Assembly: GCF_027924665.1 (NCBI RefSeq)
Contig: NZ_AP027043.1
Coordinates: 1,240,001 to 1,304,000, forward strand
Reading direction: 5' to 3'
DNA from: Flavobacterium sp. GSB-24
Lineage (GTDB): Bacteria; Bacteroidota; Bacteroidia; Flavobacteriales; Flavobacteriaceae
DNA: 64,000 nt
The first letter of the stretch is position 1; every line of letters starts with the position of its first letter. The position numbers and the translations under genes were made by a program. The notes below the pieces were generated by a model, which ran no database searches, was not told where the DNA came from, and was given only the letters and a program-made list of their open reading frames with translations. Shown here one piece after another: positions 24,953 to 33,928 of this stretch.

Positions 24953-26089
24953 ATGCAGAAATTTGATGCCATTCGACCGTTTTATGATTCCGAAATAAAT
25001 GAAGCACTTCATGATGTGGTAAACCATCCGATGATGAAAACCATGATGAACTTTACTTTTCCGGAAGTAGAAGATGAGGTTTGGAAGGATCAATTGAAGA
25101 AGACACATTCGATTCGTGATTTTCAATGCAACTTTATTTATAACACGATACAAAGGGTTTTAGAAAAAAGTTCTGAAGGACTTACAACTTCGGGTTTTGA
25201 GAAACTGGAAAAAAACACTTCTTATTTGTTTATCTCGAATCATAGAGATATTCTTTTAGATACAACATTATTAAATGTCTGTCTTTTCGAACATGGTTTG
25301 GTCATGACGGCATCGGCAATTGGAGATAATCTGGTCAAAAAAGCTTTCTTGGCTACTTTGGCAAAATTGAATAGAAACTTTTTAGTTTTAAGAGGATTAA
25401 CACCTCGTGAAATGCTTCAAAGTTCAAAATTATTAGCCGAATATATCGGACAATTGCTGCTTCGCGAAAATCGTTCGGTTTGGATTGCCCAAAGAGAAGG
25501 AAGAACAAAAGATGGAAACGACGAAACCAACCCAGGAGTTTTAAAAATGATTGGAATGGGTTCTGATGAAGAAAACTTGATGGATTATTTTAAGAAATTA
25601 AAAATCGTTCCAGTTTCGATCTCTTATGAATACGACCCAACAGATGTTTTGAAAATGCCGCAATTAATGGCAGAAGCAAATAACGAAGTTTACGTTAAAG
25701 ATAAAAACGAAGATTTCATGACCATTTTAAGCGGTATCATGGGAACTAAAAAGAGAATCCATATTTCTGTTGGAGATGTTTTAGACAAAGAAATCGATCA
25801 GATTGTGGCTGAAAATGACAATGTTAATAAACAAGTTCAGGCTTTGGCACAAACTATTGATGATGTTGTTTTGAAAAACTACCAATTATGGCCGACCAAT
25901 TTTATTGCATACGATATTTTAAACGAAACCGATAAATTTGCTCACAAGTACAAAGAGAGCGAAAAATCGCTTTTTGAGCGTCGTTTAGAAATGCGTATCG
26001 GAAGCGATAATCCTGTTACCAGACAAGGATTTTTGGCAATGTATGCCAATCCTGTTGTCAATAAATTAAAATACCAAGATGTCATCTAA
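24953..26089 (+). CDS. 1-acyl-glycerol-3-phosphate-type acyltransferase
   Basis: 378 residues. The PlsC-like acyltransferase block is seen in LFISNHRDILLDTTLLN (His-Arg-Asp with the following Asp; about residues 92-108) and VWIAQREGRTKDGNDETNPGVL (about 178-200). No signal peptide. It is larger than classical PlsC, as in the glycerol-3-phosphate acyltransferase-like branch. It probably works on membrane phospholipid synthesis at the cytoplasmic face. Its last 11 bases overlap the asparaginase start, so the two genes are translated together, though no metabolic link is obvious. Confidence 0.82.
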   Translation: MQKFDAIRPFYDSEINEALHDVVNHPMMKTMMNFTFPEVEDEVWKDQLKKTHSIRDFQCNFIYNTIQRVLEKSSEGLTTSGFEKLEKNTSYLFISNHRDILLDTTLLNVCLFEHGLVMTASAIGDNLVKKAFLATLAKLNRNFLVLRGLTPREMLQSSKLLAEYIGQLLLRENRSVWIAQREGRTKDGNDETNPGVLKMIGMGSDEENLMDYFKKLKIVPVSISYEYDPTDVLKMPQLMAEANNEVYVKDKNEDFMTILSGIMGTKKRIHISVGDVLDKEIDQIVAENDNVNKQVQALAQTIDDVVLKNYQLWPTNFIAYDILNETDKFAHKYKESEKSLFERRLEMRIGSDNPVTRQGFLAMYANPVVNKLKYQDVI

Positions 26090-27107
26090 AGCTAAAATAT
26101 TATTGATTTATACCGGAGGAACAATCGGTATGAGCAAAGACTTTGAAACAGGGGCACTTAAAGCCTTCAATTTTGGTAAATTAATACAAAAGATTCCAGA
26201 AATTAAGCAATTGGACTGTGAAATCGAATCTATTTCATTCGAACACCCAATTGATTCTTCTAATATGAATCCCGAAATGTGGACAAAAATTGCCACAATT
26301 ATCGAGGAAAATTACGCTGCTTATGACGGATTTGTGGTGCTTCACGGATCAGATACAATGTCATATTCGGCTTCTGCATTGAGTTTTATGCTCGAGAATT
26401 TAACTAAACCGGTTGTGTTTACAGGTTCTCAGCTTCCTATTGGAGATTTACGTACCGATGCAAAAGAAAACCTGATTACAGCGATTCAGATTGCTTCACT
26501 TCAAGAAAACGGAAAACCAGTTATTACCGAAGTCTGCTTGTATTTTGAATACAAATTGTACCGCGGCAACCGAACTTCTAAAGTAAATGCAGAACATTTT
26601 AGAGCTTTTACAGCACCAAATTATCCTGAATTAGTAGAATCTGGTGTTCACTTAAAACTAAACAGACATTTATTTCTTCCTATAAATAAAAACGCCGATT
26701 TGATCGTTCACAAAAATCTGAATAATCATGTAGCGATAATCAAAATGTTTCCAGGAATGAGCGAAGTAGTTTTGGCTTCAATTCTTGCTATTCCAGATTT
26801 AAGAGGAATTGTTTTAGAAACCTACGGCTCAGGAAATGCTCCGACAGAAGATTGGTTTTTAAATTTAATTGAGAAAGCAATTCAATCAGGATTGCATATT
26901 GTAAATGTTACGCAATGCTCAGGCGGAAGCGTAAACATGGGCCAATACGAAACCAGTACAGCCTTAAAATCTCTTGGAGTTATTTCAGGAAAAGACATTA
27001 CTACCGAAGCAGCAATTACTAAATTGATGTATCTGCTTGGTCATAATATTCCACAAAACGAGTTTAAAGATATTTTTGAAACTGCTTTACGCGGGGAGAT
27101 ATCGTAG
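26079..27107 (+). CDS. ansA: Asparaginase, type I (cytoplasmic)
   Basis: Hydrolyses L-asparagine to aspartate and ammonia. Both active-site Thr motifs are present: LLIYTGGTIGM near the N-terminus and VLHGSDTMSYSASALSFML at about residues 87-105. No signal peptide, and the 342-residue length suits the cytoplasmic type I enzyme. It overlaps the upstream acyltransferase gene by 11 bases and is followed by a large repeat hairpin shared with the converging MFS gene. Confidence 0.92.
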   Translation: MSSKAKILLIYTGGTIGMSKDFETGALKAFNFGKLIQKIPEIKQLDCEIESISFEHPIDSSNMNPEMWTKIATIIEENYAAYDGFVVLHGSDTMSYSASALSFMLENLTKPVVFTGSQLPIGDLRTDAKENLITAIQIASLQENGKPVITEVCLYFEYKLYRGNRTSKVNAEHFRAFTAPNYPELVESGVHLKLNRHLFLPINKNADLIVHKNLNNHVAIIKMFPGMSEVVLASILAIPDLRGIVLETYGSGNAPTEDWFLNLIEKAIQSGLHIVNVTQCSGGSVNMGQYETSTALKSLGVISGKDITTEAAITKLMYLLGHNIPQNEFKDIFETALRGEIS

Positions 27108-27113
27108 ATGAAA

Positions 27114-27188
27114 ATTCCAATATAAAAAATTCCAAATTCCAATTTTGAGATTCACTCAGTTTGGAATTTGGAATTTTTATATTGGAAT
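27114..27188. terminator. Large repeat-derived hairpin between convergent genes
   Basis: Left arm 27114-27142 and right arm 27161-27188 pair along about 28 bases with a one-base bulge; both arms are built of TTCCAA/TTGGAA units. The hairpin lies between ansA and the converging MFS gene and could end transcription in both directions. It is made of the same GGAATTT family seen elsewhere in the window. Confidence 0.65.
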
Positions 27189-27215
27189 ATCTCTCTAAAA
27201 TTGGAATTTGGAATT

Positions 27216-28457
27216 TTAATTTTTGGAATTTTGATAAGGAACCGGACAAGTTTCCAAATCTTCGATAGCTCTATGTTTTTTGTAATACAAATAAACAATT
27301 ACAGAAATAATACAGATAATTCCCTGAATAGCCACTGTTGCTCTAACACCTAAAAAGTGGGAAACATAGCCAATAATTAAACTTCCAACAGGAATCATCC
27401 CTTGATAAGCCATCATGTAGTAGCTAATGCTTCTTGAGCGCATATTGATAGTACTATGAGTCTGAATGTAGATGTTGATAGAAGAAGTTTGTCCCATCAT
27501 TCCTATTCCGCTTAAAGTCATACAGATAAGAGCAATTGTAATACTGCTTGAAAGGGCTAGAATAATGACGCTGAAACCAAGAAGTAAACTTGCAGAGATC
27601 ATTAATTTGCTCATATTTTCAGCAGATTTTAAATTGGCCAAATAGATGGCAGATAAAACAGAACCAATTCCGGCAGCACTTTCAAACCAGCTGAAAGTCT
27701 GAGCATTTCCGCTAAAAATATCTTTAGCAAAAACTGGCATCAAAGTATTAAAAGAAATTACAAACAAACTGCTGCAGGTAAGCATAAGAAGCATTCTTGC
27801 CATTTCGGTTTCTTTTTTTACATAATCTAAACCTTCAATAAGATCGTCGAGCATATTTAACTTATTTTCGGCTTTAATGTGCGGAGTAATTTTCATCATC
27901 AGCAATGAAATCAAAACCGGAACATAACTAATGAAGTTCCCGATAAAACAAATGTCTTCTCCATATTGGTGCAGAATAATTCCCGTAAGTGCAGGTCCTG
28001 CGATACGAGCAAAATTGTTCATTGTGGAGTTAAGAGCAACGGCATTTGGAAGATCTTCTCTTTTATCTACAATATCGATCATCATCGTTTGACGGCAGGT
28101 CATATCAAAAGCATTGATAATTCCCTGAATAAGACTCAAAGCCAGAATAAAGTTGATATTGTAAATTTTTAGGTAAATAAGCAAAGCTAAAGTTCCAGCC
28201 TGAAGCATTGCAAGAGACTGCAAAACAATCATGGCGCGGTGTTTATCGTAACGTCCAATAATGCTTCCTGCCAACGGAGCTAAAAACAGTGACGGAATCA
28301 TGCTTAAAAAAGTCGCCAATCCCAGTAGAAAAACAGATCCCGTTATACTGTAAACCATCCAGCTTACTGCGGTTTTCTGCAGCCAGGTTCCAATTACGGA
28401 AACAGATTGACCATAAAAGAATAACTTGAAATTTTTTGATTTTAACGCTTTAAACAT
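27216..28457 (-). CDS. MFS transporter, EntS-like (siderophore-exporter branch)
   Basis: 413 residues with twelve hydrophobic segments. The MFS-3 layout is visible: SKNFKLFFYGQSVSVIGTWLQ at the N-terminus, FLAPLAGSIIGRYDKHRAM for loop 2-3, and QTMMIDIVDKREDLPNAVALNS in the cytoplasmic loop. EntS relatives export enterobactin or other small molecules, but there is no siderophore gene nearby and the substrate is unknown. It diverges from a LysR gene, which probably controls it. Confidence 0.85.
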   Translation of the reverse strand: MFKALKSKNFKLFFYGQSVSVIGTWLQKTAVSWMVYSITGSVFLLGLATFLSMIPSLFLAPLAGSIIGRYDKHRAMIVLQSLAMLQAGTLALLIYLKIYNINFILALSLIQGIINAFDMTCRQTMMIDIVDKREDLPNAVALNSTMNNFARIAGPALTGIILHQYGEDICFIGNFISYVPVLISLLMMKITPHIKAENKLNMLDDLIEGLDYVKKETEMARMLLMLTCSSLFVISFNTLMPVFAKDIFSGNAQTFSWFESAAGIGSVLSAIYLANLKSAENMSKLMISASLLLGFSVIILALSSSITIALICMTLSGIGMMGQTSSINIYIQTHSTINMRSRSISYYMMAYQGMIPVGSLIIGYVSHFLGVRATVAIQGIICIISVIVYLYYKKHRAIEDLETCPVPYQNSKN

Positions 28458-28519
28458 AACCTTGAAATATTTGATACAAAGGTCGGCATTATGATTTCAT
28501 TAGAAAAATTAATAATTTT

Positions 28520-28532
28520 ACTTATAATAAGT
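28520..28532. promoter_or_regulatory. Candidate LysR binding site
   Basis: ACTTATAATAAGT is a perfect 13-bp palindrome in the divergent gap between the MFS exporter and the LysR gene, with another half site (ACTTAT) 10 bases downstream. This fits the T-N11-A pattern of LysR boxes. Confidence 0.6.
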
Positions 28533-28548
28533 AGTAAAACTTATCAAT

Positions 28549-29418
28549 ATGGAAATTTATCAACTGCAGTATTTTATCAAAACAGCTGAGGTTTTGCATT
28601 TTACCAAAGCTGCCGAATTGTGTTTTGTAACCCAATCGGGACTTTCGCAGCAAATTAAAAAGCTGGAAGAAGAGCTCGGAATGCCTTTGTTTAAAAGAAT
28701 TGGGAAAAAAGTACAATTGACAGAAGCTGGAGCTGTTTTCTTAATTCATGCTAAAAAAGTGGTAGAAAACGTAGAAAATGGAAAACAGGCAATCGAAGAT
28801 TTAAATGAAATGATTGGCGGAGAACTTCGAATAGGTGTAACCTATATCTTCGGATTATTGATTCTTCCTGTTGTAAATGCATTTGCCAAGAAATACCAAA
28901 ATCTCAAAATTATTGTCGAGTATGGAACTACCGAGGTTTTAGAACAGAAATTACTTGATAATGAATTAGATTTAGTATTCGTTATTTCGTCACACGAAAT
29001 TGAAATGCCGATTCAGAAAGTACCATTATTTACTTCAAATATGGTTATGGTGGTTTCTAAAAATCATGCTTTAGCCCATTTAGATAAGATCGCTTTTAAG
29101 AAAATAGAAGAGATTCCGCTGATTTTGCCAGGGAAAGGATCCAATTCGCGAGAATATGTCGAAGAACTGTTTAAAAAGTTTAATATGAAACCTAAAATTT
29201 CAATAGAGCTCCAGTCCATTCACGCATTATTGCAAATGGTAGAAAATAGCGATTGGGCAACAATTGTTGCCGAGATGGCTCTAAAAGATTGGGACGATCT
29301 CAAAGCTATTCAAATTACAGGAGTTATTACTAAACGAGATTCATATATGCTCACGCTGGGAAGCTACCAAAAGAAAGCAGTAAAACTGTTTATGGAAGAA
29401 TTTAAAAAAAGCATTTAA
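28549..29418 (+). CDS. LysR-family transcriptional regulator
   Basis: 289 residues. An N-terminal winged helix-turn-helix (MEIYQLQYFIKTAEVLHFTKAAELCFVTQSGLSQQIKKLEEELGMPLFKR) is followed by a substrate-binding domain with two periplasmic-binding-protein-like halves (GELRIGVTYIF, ELDLVFVISSHE, IPLILPGKGSNSREYVEELF). In the family the effector pocket lies between the halves. Divergent from the MFS exporter with a palindromic site between them, the usual autoregulated arrangement. The effector is unknown. Confidence 0.93.
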   Translation: MEIYQLQYFIKTAEVLHFTKAAELCFVTQSGLSQQIKKLEEELGMPLFKRIGKKVQLTEAGAVFLIHAKKVVENVENGKQAIEDLNEMIGGELRIGVTYIFGLLILPVVNAFAKKYQNLKIIVEYGTTEVLEQKLLDNELDLVFVISSHEIEMPIQKVPLFTSNMVMVVSKNHALAHLDKIAFKKIEEIPLILPGKGSNSREYVEELFKKFNMKPKISIELQSIHALLQMVENSDWATIVAEMALKDWDDLKAIQITGVITKRDSYMLTLGSYQKKAVKLFMEEFKKSI

Positions 29419-29478
29419 AGTAAATTTGCATTTTGTTTTTGTAACTCAGATTTTTTTGTGTTCTTTGCAGACCAATAA

Positions 29479-29565
29479 AGAAAGGTGTCCGAGTGGTTGA
29501 AGGAGCTAGCCTGGAAAGCTAGTATATGGGTAACTGTATCGAGGGTTCGAATCCCTTCCTTTCTG
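29479..29565 (+). tRNA. tRNA-Ser, anticodon GGA
   Basis: 87 bases. The acceptor stem pairs AGAAAGG (29479-29485) with CCTTTCT (29558-29564), followed by a G discriminator; CCA is not encoded. The anticodon loop CTGGAAA gives anticodon GGA, and the long variable arm typical of serine tRNA is present. The T arm is GAGGG-TTCGAAT-CCCTT with a G-T closing pair. Confidence 0.95.
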
Positions 29566-29572
29566 CGAAATA

Positions 29573-29609
29573 AAACCCGAATTTCATTGTTTGAAATTTG
29601 GGTTTTTTT
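29573..29609 (+). terminator. Terminator after tRNA-Ser
   Basis: AAACCCGAATTTCA pairs with TGAAATTTGGGTTT through one G-T pair, with a 5-base loop and a T run. It begins eight bases after the tRNA. Confidence 0.8.
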
Positions 29610-29802
29610 GTTTCTTTCGTAAAAAAAAGGTATTTATACTTAATGATTAATTGTATTAAGGTTTATATATTCGCCTATAGTTAAACATTGTCATAAATTT
29701 GATGTTAATAATGTTGCTATTTTTTAGACCTAATATTGTTTTAAATTTAATTTTCGACATTCATAAGTTCGGTAATTTTTTAATAACCATAAATTAAATA
29801 CT

Positions 29803-31791
29803 TTGGATAAAATAATAAAAACACTTCACTTAAGACTAGATAGTACCTCTAAATCATTAACTAAAAATGCTGTTTCACAATTGATAATTAGAATATTATT
29901 TCAATTAGAAAAGCCACTTACTATTGGTGAAATTTCAACAGAAGTTAATCGTCTATTACAGACATCTATTTCAGAAGATAGAATTATCGAAGGTGTAAAT
30001 AAACTTTTAGAAAAAAATGAAATTAAAATCACAGATAAGAAATATAAGCTTACAAAATCAAATGTAAGGACTTTAGAAAAAAGATATAATGAGTCTAAAG
30101 AGAGATTGGAAAGAATAATTGATAATTATTTTGTACCGTTTCATTCTAGTAGGGCAGCTATTTTAGAGTGGTTTTCTGATGCAACAGTGGAATTTTTTAA
30201 ATCATATTCAATTGAATGGATATCTGATTTATGTTATTCTAAAACAGAGAGACTGAAAACTAAAAAGGAAGATATATTAGATCATATTAGAAGAAGGACT
30301 AAAAATAATAAAGAATTAAATGCAGACGACTTTAATACGTTGATAGAAAAATTTATTGACTGTATTATTTATAAAAAAGATCCTGATTTAGATGCACATC
30401 TTTGGCAATATGGAACATCTGCATTTGCTGCCAATTTATTGCAATCATCTGTTGGAGCTGACCCCATGTCAATAAATGCATTTAGAGATTCAAAATGTGT
30501 TTTAGATACAAATGTTTTGATGAATATTGGGCTTGAAGCGAGCGAATACCATGAGGCAATAAAAAAACTCGAAAATGTTTTTGAAAAGCTAAACATCGAT
30601 ACAGGATATTTTCATATAACCGAATTAGAATATACTAAAACAATAGCAAATAAAAAGAAAGAAATTCTTCGTGCGGTCGAAAAATTTTCATATGATGTAT
30701 TGAAGGCTACTGATGATCATTTCTTACAATCTGCGATTAGAAGAAAGTGTTTTCAATTAGAAGACTATGAAAGCTTTTGTGCCCAAATAGCTTTGCCACC
30801 AAAAAAAATGGATTCTTCAAAAGAAATTAGATTATTTAATAATGATGAAGCCTTAGATAAACAAATTGAAACAGCTCAAAATGATGAAGAAAAAAAGACA
30901 TTAATAAATTCTATTTATAAAAAAGCAACAGGTAATTTTAAGAAAGAATCTCCTTTGCTTCATGATGTTGGAATGATTGCTGGCGTTGAGTATTTACGAA
31001 AGAATGAAAAAGCATTTATTCTTTCTCAAGAAATATCAGTGAATAGGTATTCTCATGCTAAACCAATTAAAGATGATTTGCCAATAGCAATAAAATTGGA
31101 GACTTTAATTAATATGCTAGCTATTGATAATGGTGGAACGGATGTTAATCCTTTAGATTTTTCTACACTTTTTGCTAATATCATTAGATTTGATTTACAT
31201 CCAGATAATAATACTTTTCAAATTGCTGATTTGTCAAAATTATTGGACACTGAATTACAAATTGAACAGTTGCCGGCTGAAGAGGTTGTTAAAATAGCAC
31301 AAAATTTACATAATAATAGACTTAAAGGATTACCAGAGGAAGAAATAAGTCTTTCCTTAAATAGAGAGTTTCAAGAAGTAAAATTAAAATTTATTAAAGA
31401 CTATGATGTTGTTTATGAGAATTTATCTTATGAAAAACGAGAACATGAAATTAAAACTAAGAAATTAAGTAAAACAGAAGAAGCATTAAAAAACAGAATA
31501 CGCACTGAAGAAATTGCAAATTATGAAGCTATTGTATTGAGAAGTAAAGTGACATGGTTTTTATTCATTCCTATTTGTGCTGTTATTTTAACTTTTATTG
31601 GGATTTATTATTTGAGATTTTATAAAGAATCTCAAATCATAGATTATATAATTGGTTTGGCAGTTAACATTGTTTTTTGGATTCTTTCATCAATTTTTTT
31701 CTCAAAACCTTATTTGTATAAAAAGCAATTATTACTAAAAAACAATTTAGATTTAAAAGTTGAAAGTAGATTTGAAAACGAAACAAGATAA
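29803..31791 (+). CDS. Unknown protein: winged-helix, PIN-like nuclease and two TM helices
   Basis: 662 residues, not recognised as a named family. A winged-helix-like region lies at about 20-90 (IGEISTEVNRLL ... IIEGVNKLLEKNEIKITDKKYKLT). A PIN-like fold is suggested by CVLDTNVLMNIGL (Asp near 235), an acidic ITELEYTKT (about 272-280), SPLLHDVGMIAG (Asp near 388) and AFILSQEISVN. A charged helical stretch (500-580) precedes two TM helices (about 584-604 and 612-634). Only a TTG can start the frame here (TTG at 29803). It follows a tRNA gene and is AT-rich with long Lys/Asn/Ile stretches, as in accessory genes. I infer a membrane-tethered nuclease, perhaps defensive; unproven. Confidence 0.65.
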   Translation: MDKIIKTLHLRLDSTSKSLTKNAVSQLIIRILFQLEKPLTIGEISTEVNRLLQTSISEDRIIEGVNKLLEKNEIKITDKKYKLTKSNVRTLEKRYNESKERLERIIDNYFVPFHSSRAAILEWFSDATVEFFKSYSIEWISDLCYSKTERLKTKKEDILDHIRRRTKNNKELNADDFNTLIEKFIDCIIYKKDPDLDAHLWQYGTSAFAANLLQSSVGADPMSINAFRDSKCVLDTNVLMNIGLEASEYHEAIKKLENVFEKLNIDTGYFHITELEYTKTIANKKKEILRAVEKFSYDVLKATDDHFLQSAIRRKCFQLEDYESFCAQIALPPKKMDSSKEIRLFNNDEALDKQIETAQNDEEKKTLINSIYKKATGNFKKESPLLHDVGMIAGVEYLRKNEKAFILSQEISVNRYSHAKPIKDDLPIAIKLETLINMLAIDNGGTDVNPLDFSTLFANIIRFDLHPDNNTFQIADLSKLLDTELQIEQLPAEEVVKIAQNLHNNRLKGLPEEEISLSLNREFQEVKLKFIKDYDVVYENLSYEKREHEIKTKKLSKTEEALKNRIRTEEIANYEAIVLRSKVTWFLFIPICAVILTFIGIYYLRFYKESQIIDYIIGLAVNIVFWILSSIFFSKPYLYKKQLLLKNNLDLKVESRFENETR

Positions 31792-31819
31792 AATGTTTAG
31801 CTAATACGGATAAAAGCCA

Positions 31820-32206
31820 TTACTTCCCCTTAAGCAATTTCTCCAAATACTCATTTTTATCCTTCTCAGCCTGTACCAAACGCTCATAAAGTTCAACAAC
31901 TTTGTCAAGAGGATTAAAAGTACAATCATTATAATGCTTGTTAAAAGCTGCATTATCATAAATATTATTAAAGTAATTAATTACGGCTTCTTCCGAAAAG
32001 TTTTTAATTGCTTCAACAGTCATTCCAAGTACTTTTGCCACTTCTTTCAGTTTTTCTTCGTCTATGGTTTCGCTGTTTTCCATAGCTGAAACAGTCTGCT
32101 GACTCATTCCTAAAGCTTGTGCCAAAGCTTCTTGTTTCATGTCTTTCAGCTCACGAATTCGGCTGATTTTTCTTCCTATATGATATGGTTTGGTTGCTGT
32201 GCTCAT
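31820..32206 (-). CDS. XRE-family helix-turn-helix regulator
   Basis: 128 residues. The Cro/C1-type HTH is clear at about residues 10-65 (IGRKISRIRELKDMKQEALAQALGMSQQTVSAMENSE), with a C-terminal helical part ending in a coiled coil (VVELYERLVQAEKDKNEYLEKLL). It converges on the PIN-like gene with only 28 bases between stops. It may be unrelated to it; stand-alone XRE regulators of this form are common in flavobacteria. Confidence 0.88.
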   Translation of the reverse strand: MSTATKPYHIGRKISRIRELKDMKQEALAQALGMSQQTVSAMENSETIDEEKLKEVAKVLGMTVEAIKNFSEEAVINYFNNIYDNAAFNKHYNDCTFNPLDKVVELYERLVQAEKDKNEYLEKLLKGK

Positions 32207-32369
32207 AAAATCAAAGGTATTTAAAATTTTTTATAGAAAGATAAGTTTGAGTAAAAAACAAGTATTTTTTGTAAGATACCGTTTGTAATTATGTAGGATA
32301 TAATTGGAGATAAGTATAAATTAAAAACAAAAACCTTACATTAGTATACAATCCATCTCATTTAAGAAT

Positions 32370-32948
32370 ATGAAATCAACCTCAATCGCATTTCTCATTA
32401 TACTGCTCTTATCTTCCTGCGCTTCATTTTCAGACAAAATGATAAAAGATGCTAAAGTAGCTTTATCAGAAAATAATTTATCGAAGCTGGAAGGAACTTA
32501 TGAATTATTTCCAGATTTGAAATATGATGAAAAAAGCAAGGTCAAGCCAATTGCTTCTGAAGATTCTAAAATAAACCATAGTCTCAATTATTTTGTTTCA
32601 TCTAAACAGGTGAAATACGATTCTAAATCGAAATATTCTGTTGAGGTAAAACTAATTAATAAGAACACTATAAAGTTTATTACCAAAAAAGAAACTGCTA
32701 AAATTGACAGCATTGAGTTAAGTGGAAAACTCAAAAATGGACTTTTTTACCTAGACAATAAATTCTTAAAACGAAACGGCGTTCCCTATCTTGCCGGCGG
32801 TTTTACCAATTATAAAACAAGAATCGGACTCGCAAAAGACAACGGACTTTTGGTCAATTATGCTTATGATAATTCTGGTGCAATTCTTTTTCTTTTTTGG
32901 GCTGGATCTGCTTATAATTTGGGCTATCATTACAACCGAATCAAGTAA
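32370..32948 (+). CDS. Putative lipoprotein, 192 residues
   Basis: Unrecognised. A lipobox is visible in LIILLLSSCASFSD (Cys near residue 17). The rest is Lys/Asn/Ser-rich with beta character and a Gly/Tyr-rich C-terminus (WAGSAYNLGYHYNRIK). It is divergent from the XRE gene and 38 bases upstream of another unknown gene. Confidence 0.65.
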   Translation: MKSTSIAFLIILLLSSCASFSDKMIKDAKVALSENNLSKLEGTYELFPDLKYDEKSKVKPIASEDSKINHSLNYFVSSKQVKYDSKSKYSVEVKLINKNTIKFITKKETAKIDSIELSGKLKNGLFYLDNKFLKRNGVPYLAGGFTNYKTRIGLAKDNGLLVNYAYDNSGAILFLFWAGSAYNLGYHYNRIK

Positions 32949-32986
32949 TTTTTAAAGTTTAAATTTGTGGATTAAAAAGTATTTGC

Positions 32987-33322
32987 ATGTATAAATATCA
33001 TTTTCGTCCTGCGTATAAATCTGAAGAGCTTTTAATTGATATTTTTAATGGAGCTGAAAATGAATCGTTTATTCCTGATTTTGTTCATGCGATTCAGGAA
33101 TTAAAACCAAAAATGATTGATATTCTCGATTTATGGATGAACGATGAAGTATTAATGACGTACGATTCTGAAATTGGAAGTTTTACAATTTCGAAAGATA
33201 TCTGGGGTTTTGCTTTTATAATGGCAGAAAATAATCAGGATGGCTTAGCAAGGATTGATTCGATTTTGGAACAGTCAGAACTGTTTGAGAAGGTGCAAGT
33301 TGATTTTGAAAATTATAAATGA
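32987..33322 (+). CDS. Hypothetical protein, 111 residues
   Basis: Small acidic soluble protein (MYKYHFRPAYKSEEL ... SILEQSELFEKVQVDF). No signal, membrane segment or recognisable motif. It is 38 bases after the lipoprotein gene on the same strand and ends just before an 82-bp repeat, so it may be the last gene of that pair. Confidence 0.6.
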   Translation: MYKYHFRPAYKSEELLIDIFNGAENESFIPDFVHAIQELKPKMIDILDLWMNDEVLMTYDSEIGSFTISKDIWGFAFIMAENNQDGLARIDSILEQSELFEKVQVDFENYK

Positions 33323-33333
33323 AAACGAAAATT

Positions 33334-33415
33334 TCTAATCTAGCCCCGATAGAAACGATATCCTTTTGTGGCGGGGTTCGCCGCAAAAGATATAGTGAAT
33401 AGCGGGACTAAAGGT
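33334..33415 (+). repeat. Structured 82-bp interspersed repeat, copy 1
   Basis: Same sequence as 42216-42297 with one difference in the core. It folds as a hairpin TTTTGTGGCG-GGGTT-CGCCGCAAAA, enclosed by a second stem between TAGCCCCG (33341-33348) and the downstream CGGGACTA. The one difference from copy 2 turns a C-G pair into T-G, so pairing is kept. Similarity continues past the core through ATGAAAATGAAT to TCTGCTTC. Confidence 0.85.
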
Positions 33416-33562
33416 TTTATGAAAATGAATATTATCTGCTTCCTAAAACAAAAAAAACAGCAACACATAGTCCTGATAAGTTATGCTAAAAATGCTTTTC
33501 TTTAGATTATTTTATTACAGAAATTATTATATATTTGGCTGCTGTGTAATATAAATTATTTG

Positions 33563-33925
33563 ATGGATTTACCTCCTTATTCGCCAGGTTTGCATAAACT
33601 GGTTACTTTACATGTCGACGAAATTTCTAAGCTTACCAATAGTGACGGTTTTGTTGCGGTTACCAATTCCATTTTAGAAAAATATGAACTTGAAAAGGTT
33701 GGTGTTGTAGTGCATGATTTTGAAAACGAAAGTTTTACAATTTCATTCTGCCTAAAAGAATCTCATATTTGTATACACACCTGGCCAGAATACAAGCAGC
33801 TTACTTTGGATGTTTATTTGTGCAATTATCTTCAGGACAATTCACAGAAAGTACGTGCTGTAATGGCCGACTATATTGCCTATTTTGATGCAGAAATTAT
33901 TAAGGATTTTGAAATTAACCGATAA
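33563..33925 (+). CDS. S-adenosylmethionine decarboxylase proenzyme, prokaryotic type
   Basis: 121 residues. The key site is visible: KESHICIHTWPEYKQLTLDVYLC, with the Glu-Ser cleavage pair (the Ser becomes the pyruvoyl cofactor), the conserved His of IHTWPE and the Cys near the end. The enzyme makes decarboxylated SAM, the aminopropyl donor for polyamines. Start is the ATG at 33563; one codon upstream there is only a TTG. It heads a seven-gene run in one direction and pairs with the aminopropyltransferase-like gene at 35564. Confidence 0.9.
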   Translation: MDLPPYSPGLHKLVTLHVDEISKLTNSDGFVAVTNSILEKYELEKVGVVVHDFENESFTISFCLKESHICIHTWPEYKQLTLDVYLCNYLQDNSQKVRAVMADYIAYFDAEIIKDFEINR

Positions 33926-33928
33926 GAT

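Noticed and set aside
29479..31791. Integrative element at tRNA-Ser
   Set aside because: The tRNA is intact and no integrase or duplicated 3' end of the tRNA was found; the accessory genes may simply be an insertion hot spot.
33563..33925. Suspected loss of the self-cleavage serine in the AdoMet decarboxylase
   Set aside because: The Glu-Ser-His stretch is intact; the substituted position (Cys in HICIHTW) is two residues after the histidine and is not the cleavage serine.
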